Origin: Geobacteraceae bacterium
Lineage (GTDB): Bacteria; Desulfobacterota; Desulfuromonadia; Geobacterales; Geobacteraceae
Assembly: GCA_012797715.1 (NCBI GenBank)
Contig: JAAZOO010000210.1
Location: forward strand, 1-36,992
Reading direction: 5' to 3'
Length of the DNA: 36,992 nt
A model generated the notes under the pieces. The model was not told the DNA's origin. It made no database searches and was given only the letters and a program-made list of their open reading frames with translations. This document shows, one piece after another, positions 32,713 to 36,992 of this stretch. How positions within the stretch are numbered: the first letter of the stretch is position 1; each line of letters starts with the position of its first letter. A program made the position numbers and the translations under genes.

Positions 32713-33711
32713 TTATTTCATTACCAGACGCATGAGATCGAGGAGCCTGCGGGAGAAGCCCGTTTCATTGTCATACCATGAAATGACCTTTGCCAGGTTT
32801 CCCTCAATGACCTTGGTGGATTGGGCATCGACGATGGATGAGTGGGTATTGCCGTTGAAGTCTAGGGAAACGAGGGGTTCGTCCGTAATGCCCAGGATAC
32901 CCTTCATGGAGCCGCGGGAGGCTTTCTTGAGGGCGGCGTTGACTTTGTCTGCGTCAGCTTTTTTGGAGAGAGAGACGACGAGATCCACTACAGAGACATT
33001 GGGCGTCGGAACGCGAATCGCCATTCCGTCAAGTTTTCCCTTCAACTCGGGAAGGACGAGGGAGATTGCCCGGGCCGCGCCGGTCGCGGTGGGAATCATG
33101 GAAAGCGCTGCCGCCCGGGCTCTCCTCAGATCCTTGTGGGGAAGATCGAGAATCCGCTGGTCATTGGTATAGGAGTGCACGGTCGTGACAAGTCCCTTTT
33201 CAATACCGAAATTTTCATGGAGCACCTTGACGACCGGAGCCAGACAGTTGGTGGTGCAAGAGGCATTGGAGATGATGAAGTGCCTTTCCGGGTCGTACAT
33301 GCTGTCATTGACACCCATGACAATCGTTATATCGGGATCCGTGGCAGGAGCTGAAATAATGACCTTTCCGGCTCCCGCTTTCAGGTGCAGCTCCGCCTGG
33401 TTCCTGGCCGTGAAATGTCCCGTCGATTCCAACACCACATCGATTGATTCGCTTTTCCAGGGAAGTTCGTCAGGATTCTTGACGGCAAACACCTTGATTG
33501 GCTCGCCGTTTACCACCATCTGGCCGTCGCCTGTCTCAACTTTTCCCGGGAATGTTCCGTGGACCGAATCATACTTGAAAAGGTGGGCAAGGATCTTCGG
33601 TTCGCTCAGATCGTTGATAGCAACGATCCGAATATTCTTTTCACGCTGGGCAAGCCTCAGCACCATCCGACCAATCCTGCCGAAACCGTTTATCGCAACA
33701 CGTAGTGGCAT
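32713..33711 (-). CDS. gap: Glyceraldehyde-3-phosphate dehydrogenase, type I
   Basis: The enzyme oxidises glyceraldehyde 3-phosphate with NAD and phosphate. The 332-residue protein has the Rossmann start [15 protein letters not shown] and the active-site [13 protein letters not shown] with catalytic Cys at about 151. Later segments are [36 protein letters not shown] and the C-terminal [13 protein letters not shown]. It heads the glycolytic cluster behind a clear promoter; a GGAGG site lies nine bases before the ATG. Confidence 0.97.
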   Translation of the reverse strand: MPLRVAINGFGRIGRMVLRLAQREKNIRIVAINDLSEPKILAHLFKYDSVHGTFPGKVETGDGQMVVNGEPIKVFAVKNPDELPWKSESIDVVLESTGHFTARNQAELHLKAGAGKVIISAPATDPDITIVMGVNDSMYDPERHFIISNASCTTNCLAPVVKVLHENFGIEKGLVTTVHSYTNDQRILDLPHKDLRRARAAALSMIPTATGAARAISLVLPELKGKLDGMAIRVPTPNVSVVDLVVSLSKKADADKVNAALKKASRGSMKGILGITDEPLVSLDFNGNTHSSIVDAQSTKVIEGNLAKVISWYDNETGFSRRLLDLMRLVMK

Positions 33712-33778
33712 GGGAGAGAACCTCCGGAAAAATTGAATGAATGCGGCCCAGTATGATTTTTAGAACCGGCCAAGGAAT

Positions 33779-33806
33779 ACTATACAACCTGCCGAACGGC
33801 CGTCAA
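33779..33806 (-). promoter_or_regulatory. Sigma-70 promoter of the gap operon
   Basis: On the minus strand TTGACG (33801-33806), 16 bases, then TATAGT (33779-33784) gives near-consensus boxes. The predicted transcript starts about 60 bases before the gap ATG and is expected to cover gap, pgk, tpiA and secG. Confidence 0.7.
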
Positions 33807-33936
33807 CCTTTTTGTACACCCTCTTCAGCGCGTAGTGCCGTGATTCATGGGGTTACGACGTGGCCTTTTCCAGTGAAAGCTGCCGAAACACGGTTCATGT
33901 GATAAGGGTTATTTCGTAAAAGCATCAAGTTTCGGC

Positions 33937-33965
33937 TTGAATCTTCACCGTGTTTTCTGTATAAA
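33937..33965 (+). promoter_or_regulatory. Sigma-70 promoter of the WalJ-like MBL gene
   Basis: TTGAAT (33937-33942), 17 bases, then TATAAA (33960-33965) is a near-consensus promoter. It would give a leader of about 130 bases before GTG 34103. It diverges from the gap promoter. Confidence 0.65.
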
Positions 33966-34102
33966 CTGTCTGTTTGATTGATCGTCGTAAATGCAGCGAG
34001 AACAGGCGTTCCGATGGTCAGTAGAGCGATATATTTTCTGTACCGGAACAGGGAGGGCTCTCTCGTCCCGGCTTTTTATTGCCCGATTTTTCTGGAGGAA
34101 AT

Positions 34103-34873
34103 GTGCGGGTCTGTCTGCTTGCCAGCGGCAGCAAGGGAAACTCCCTGTATGTCGAAACGGGCCGGACAAAGCTTCTTGTGGACGCCGGTCTGTCTGCCCG
34201 GGAGATAACGGCACGGCTCGCGGTTCTGGGAGTGTCGGGTGCGGAGATTGATGCTATTATTATTACCCATGAGCACTGCGATCACGTTCGGGGTGCGGGC
34301 GCACTGGCAAGAAAGCATGATCTGCCGGTTTTCATCAGCCATCCTGCCTGTCGTGAAGCGGAGAATCTTTTTCGATCCGTGCGACGAGTTGAGTTCGAAT
34401 CTGGAAGCTCTTTTGAGTGGAAGGATGTTTTCATTGACCCGTTTCCCGTAACCCATGACACGGCAGACCCGGTCGGCATGGTGCTCGAGAGCCGTGAAGG
34501 AAGGATTGGAGTTGCAACCGACCTGGGCATCGTAACCCGTCTTGTCTGTGAGAAACTCAAGGGGTGCCGGGTGCTTGTGCTGGAGGCGAACCATGACGAG
34601 GAGCTGCTTTCAAACGGTCCCTATCCCTGGCATCTCAAGCAACGAGTGAAGTCGCGTCACGGTCATCTTTCCAACAGTGACTCCGCGGCACTTCTCGCGC
34701 AGGTGACACACGCGGGGCTCGAATGCCTATTCCTGGCTCATCTGTCCGAGGTGAACAATCATCCCGAACTGGCGCTCAAGGCGCTGCGCGAACCGCTTTC
34801 TGCTCAGACCATCTGCTGTCCACAGGTTATCATCGGCAGTCAGTATACCATCAGCGAAGAATTTTCCGGCTAG
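34103..34873 (+). CDS. WalJ/YycJ-like MBL-fold metallohydrolase
   Basis: The 256-residue single-domain protein begins CLLASGSKGNSLYVE and carries the metal motif THEHCDH (55-61), the His of PVTHDTADP, and the Asp in GVATDLG, followed by LEANHDEELL and SRHGHLSNSDSA. This set matches the YycJ/WalJ group of MBL hydrolases, some of which are linked to DNA processing or cell-wall regulation in other bacteria; a nuclease-type role is possible but unproven. GTG 34103 is chosen because GGAGG lies just upstream. purB follows 130 bases later. Confidence 0.88.
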   Translation: MRVCLLASGSKGNSLYVETGRTKLLVDAGLSAREITARLAVLGVSGAEIDAIIITHEHCDHVRGAGALARKHDLPVFISHPACREAENLFRSVRRVEFESGSSFEWKDVFIDPFPVTHDTADPVGMVLESREGRIGVATDLGIVTRLVCEKLKGCRVLVLEANHDEELLSNGPYPWHLKQRVKSRHGHLSNSDSAALLAQVTHAGLECLFLAHLSEVNNHPELALKALREPLSAQTICCPQVIIGSQYTISEEFSG

Positions 34874-35003
34874 GCAAGAATCCGTTTCCTTCCATCGTTT
34901 TGTTTCAGGGTCTGGAAAAGATTTATTTTTCAATCCTTTCACAATATGCCTCCGGAATATCTTTATTTTTAAAAAAAAGGTCAAAGAACGAGGAACATAT
35001 CCA

Positions 35004-36299
35004 ATGATAGAACGTTACAGTCGTCCGGAAATGACCGCAATCTGGGGCGCTGAAAACCGCTACCGGAAGTGGCTTGAGATTGAGATTTACGCCTGTGAGG
35101 CGCATGCCGAAATGGGCACCATCCCCCACGACGCTTTGCAACGCATTAAGGAGCGGGCCAATTTTGATGTCCGGCGCATCGATGAGATTGAAAAAGTGGT
35201 AAAACACGATGTGATTGCCTTTCTCACCTCGGTTGCCGATTATATTGGTGATGATTCGCGCTTTCTCCATGTTGGGATGACATCCTCGGATGTCCTTGAT
35301 ACGTCTTTTGCCATGCTCCTCAGGGAAAGCGGTCTTCTGATTCTCGACGGAATGAAAGGCCTGATGGCCGCACTGAAGAAGAGGGCGTACGAGCACAAGG
35401 ATACGGCAATGATCGGCCGTTCCCACGGAATCCATGCGGAACCCGTTACCTTCGGCATCAAGATGGCCCTCTGGTATGACGAGATGCGACGCAACCTGCG
35501 GCGCATGGAGTCGGCGATAGAGACGGTTTCGTACGGCAAGATTTCGGGGGCGGTGGGCACTTTTGCCAATATCGACCCCAGGGTGGAGGAGTATGTTTGC
35601 ACCCGTGCCGGCCTCAAGCCCGCCCCCTGTTCGACACAGATTATCCAGCGGGACCGTCATGCGGAGTTCTTTGCAACACTTGCGATTATCGCTTCCTCCA
35701 TTGAGAAATTCGCCGTGGAGATACGCCATCTGCAACGGACGGAGGTTCTGGAAGCGGAGGAGTTTTTCAGCAAGGGGCAAAAAGGTTCGTCCGCCATGCC
35801 CCACAAGCGGAACCCGGTCCTTTCCGAAAATCTTTCCGGCCTTGCCCGCCTCATCAGGGGATACGCAGTTTCTGCATTTGAGAACGTTCCCCTCTGGCAT
35901 GAAAGGGATATCTCCCATTCATCGGTCGAGAGGGTCATTGCTCCGGACGCAACCATTCTGATGGATTTCATGCTCCACCGCTGTACAGGACTCATCGAAA
36001 ATCTCGTTGTCTATCCCGAGAATATGATGAAAAACCTGAACCTGATGCGGGGATTGGTTTTTTCCCAGAGGGTTCTCCTGGAACTTGCCCGGAAAGGCGC
36101 GTCGCGGGAAAACGCCTATACCCTGGTGCAGAGAAACGCCATGAAGGTCTGGGAACAGGGAAAGGACTTCCGCGAAGAACTTCTTGCAGACCCGGAAGTA
36201 CGTTCATACCTTTCCGCCGGAGAAATCGACGGCGCGTTTGATCTCTCGTATCATTTCAAACATGTGGACACCATTTTTACACGGGTCTTCGGTGGATAG
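35004..36299 (+). CDS. purB: Adenylosuccinate lyase
   Basis: The enzyme acts twice in purine synthesis, cleaving SAICAR and adenylosuccinate with release of fumarate. The 431-residue protein has the N-terminal RYSRPEMTAIWGAENRYRKW, the substrate segments HVGMTSSDVLDT and GRSHGIHAEP, and the fumarase-family signature GSSAMPHKRNPVLSEN at about 262-277. A CGAGGAACATATCC site precedes the ATG. The last eight bases overlap the GTG start of the MscS gene, implying coupled translation. Confidence 0.97.
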   Translation: MIERYSRPEMTAIWGAENRYRKWLEIEIYACEAHAEMGTIPHDALQRIKERANFDVRRIDEIEKVVKHDVIAFLTSVADYIGDDSRFLHVGMTSSDVLDTSFAMLLRESGLLILDGMKGLMAALKKRAYEHKDTAMIGRSHGIHAEPVTFGIKMALWYDEMRRNLRRMESAIETVSYGKISGAVGTFANIDPRVEEYVCTRAGLKPAPCSTQIIQRDRHAEFFATLAIIASSIEKFAVEIRHLQRTEVLEAEEFFSKGQKGSSAMPHKRNPVLSENLSGLARLIRGYAVSAFENVPLWHERDISHSSVERVIAPDATILMDFMLHRCTGLIENLVVYPENMMKNLNLMRGLVFSQRVLLELARKGASRENAYTLVQRNAMKVWEQGKDFREELLADPEVRSYLSAGEIDGAFDLSYHFKHVDTIFTRVFGG

Positions 36300-36992
36300 G
36301 TTTCTGGAATCCTTTCATTTCCAGGTGGAGAGTGAAAAGATTCTCTCCCTGGGAGGGATAGCCTTCATTGCCGTCCTGATTGTCACCGCATTCTGGGCAC
36401 TCTCCCGTTTCGTCCGCTATCTATTGATTCATTGGGGTTCCCGAATCGTCAGGTTCAGCAAAACGGATCTGGACGACCGGATTCTTATCCGGGTTACTCC
36501 TCCCGTTGGGCTGCTCGTCCTGTTCGTAGGCGTGTATCTTGCTTCGAAAAGCCTGCCGCTTCCGGAAAAGATGCAGAGAATCACCACCGGAGCGGTATTT
36601 ATCACCAATGTGGTACTGTTTGCCAATATCGCATACAGGAGCGTGGATGAACTCCTTTCCTGGTATGCCCGCCGTGTGGAGGAAAGGACGGGCTCGGGAA
36701 TGGGAAACCAAGTCCTTCCCCTTGTCCGGAAGGTCTCCACGATTTTCCTCGTCTGCGCCGCGCTGATTGTCATTCTGAAACACTTTAACTATGACATCCT
36801 GTCCCTGGTAACCGCACTGGGTATCGGATCCCTTGCAATCGGGCTCGCTGCCAAGGATACCCTAGCGAACATGATTTCAGGATTCACCCTGATGATCGAC
36901 CGTCCCTTCCGCATTGGCGACAGGATTCAGCTTATGAGCGGCAAAAGCGGCGACGTGGTCGACATTGGCCTGAGGAGCACCCGGATACGGAC
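36292..36992 (+). CDS. MscS-family mechanosensitive channel, 3'-partial
   Basis: The frame starts at GTG 36292 and runs off the window; 233 residues are visible. There are three or four membrane segments (about 21-38, 68-88, 97-115, 150-170). They are followed by the pore-lining TM3 and its hinge, VTALGIGSLAIGLAAKDTLAN, and the start of the beta domain LMIDRPFRIGDRIQL. This is the MscS core, which opens under membrane tension to release solutes. The gene overlaps purB by eight bases and has only a weak ribosome-binding site, so it probably relies on purB translation. Confidence 0.9.
   Translation, partial: MDRFLESFHFQVESEKILSLGGIAFIAVLIVTAFWALSRFVRYLLIHWGSRIVRFSKTDLDDRILIRVTPPVGLLVLFVGVYLASKSLPLPEKMQRITTGAVFITNVVLFANIAYRSVDELLSWYARRVEERTGSGMGNQVLPLVRKVSTIFLVCAALIVILKHFNYDILSLVTALGIGSLAIGLAAKDTLANMISGFTLMIDRPFRIGDRIQLMSGKSGDVVDIGLRSTRIR

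Overview
The window (36,992 bases, moderate GC) looks like an ordinary chromosomal stretch of a Geobacter-like member of the Desulfuromonadia (formerly Deltaproteobacteria). This is inferred from recognised genes and their order: acpS, the NAD(P)HX repair enzyme, a CBS protein, tsaE, lysC and citramalate synthase in a row; an orphan ModE-type regulator beside ptsP; small YtxH, SAP-domain and zinc-ribbon proteins; and gap-pgk-tpiA-secG-tRNA-Leu. No phage, insertion sequence, plasmid or CRISPR array was seen.

Layout. 1-4.1 kb (+): an FAD-dependent dehydrogenase cut by an in-frame TGA, a YhaM-like OB/HD exonuclease, a glyoxalase II-like MBL hydrolase, and coaBC for coenzyme A synthesis. 4.05-5.0 kb (-): a secreted zinc phospholipase C-like protein squeezed between coaBC and a type 4 uracil-DNA glycosylase (+). 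5.8-9.0 kb (-): ptsP (nitrogen-PTS enzyme I) followed by a ModE/Mop molybdate regulator. 9.2-10.4 kb: a TPR protein (+) and a YtxH membrane protein (-). 10.7-17.2 kb (+): acpS, nnr, CBS protein, tsaE, lysC, cimA and an SLBB/helix-hairpin-helix protein, linking lipid-carrier activation, cofactor repair, tRNA modification and aspartate/isoleucine biosynthesis. 17.35-19.2 kb: a 51-residue zinc ribbon (+), about 590 bases with no convincing gene, then YjbQ and a PPP-type phosphatase (-). 19.6-24.3 kb (+): a complete MacA-MacB-TolC type efflux system with separate ATPase and permease genes. 24.6-26.9 kb: a membrane metallophosphoesterase (+), a small SAP-domain protein (-) and a secreted DUF3108 protein (+). 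27.0-29.9 kb (+): bioF, a bioH-like esterase and bioC behind a BirA-type operator, ended by a perfect 18-bp palindromic terminator. 30.0-33.8 kb (-): gap, pgk, tpiA, secG and tRNA-Leu(GAG). 34.1 kb to the end (+): a WalJ/YycJ-like MBL hydrolase, purB and the start of an MscS channel.

Most of the content is housekeeping, and I found no strong candidate for an entirely new system. The best items for a second look are the single-base nonsense lesion that removes the FAD-binding tail of the first gene, the BirA operator with an adjacent second dyad before bioF, two small cysteine-motif proteins, a well-spaced 20-codon mini-ORF ahead of the efflux operon, the ptsP-modE pairing, and the unexplained stretch at 17.5-18.1 kb.
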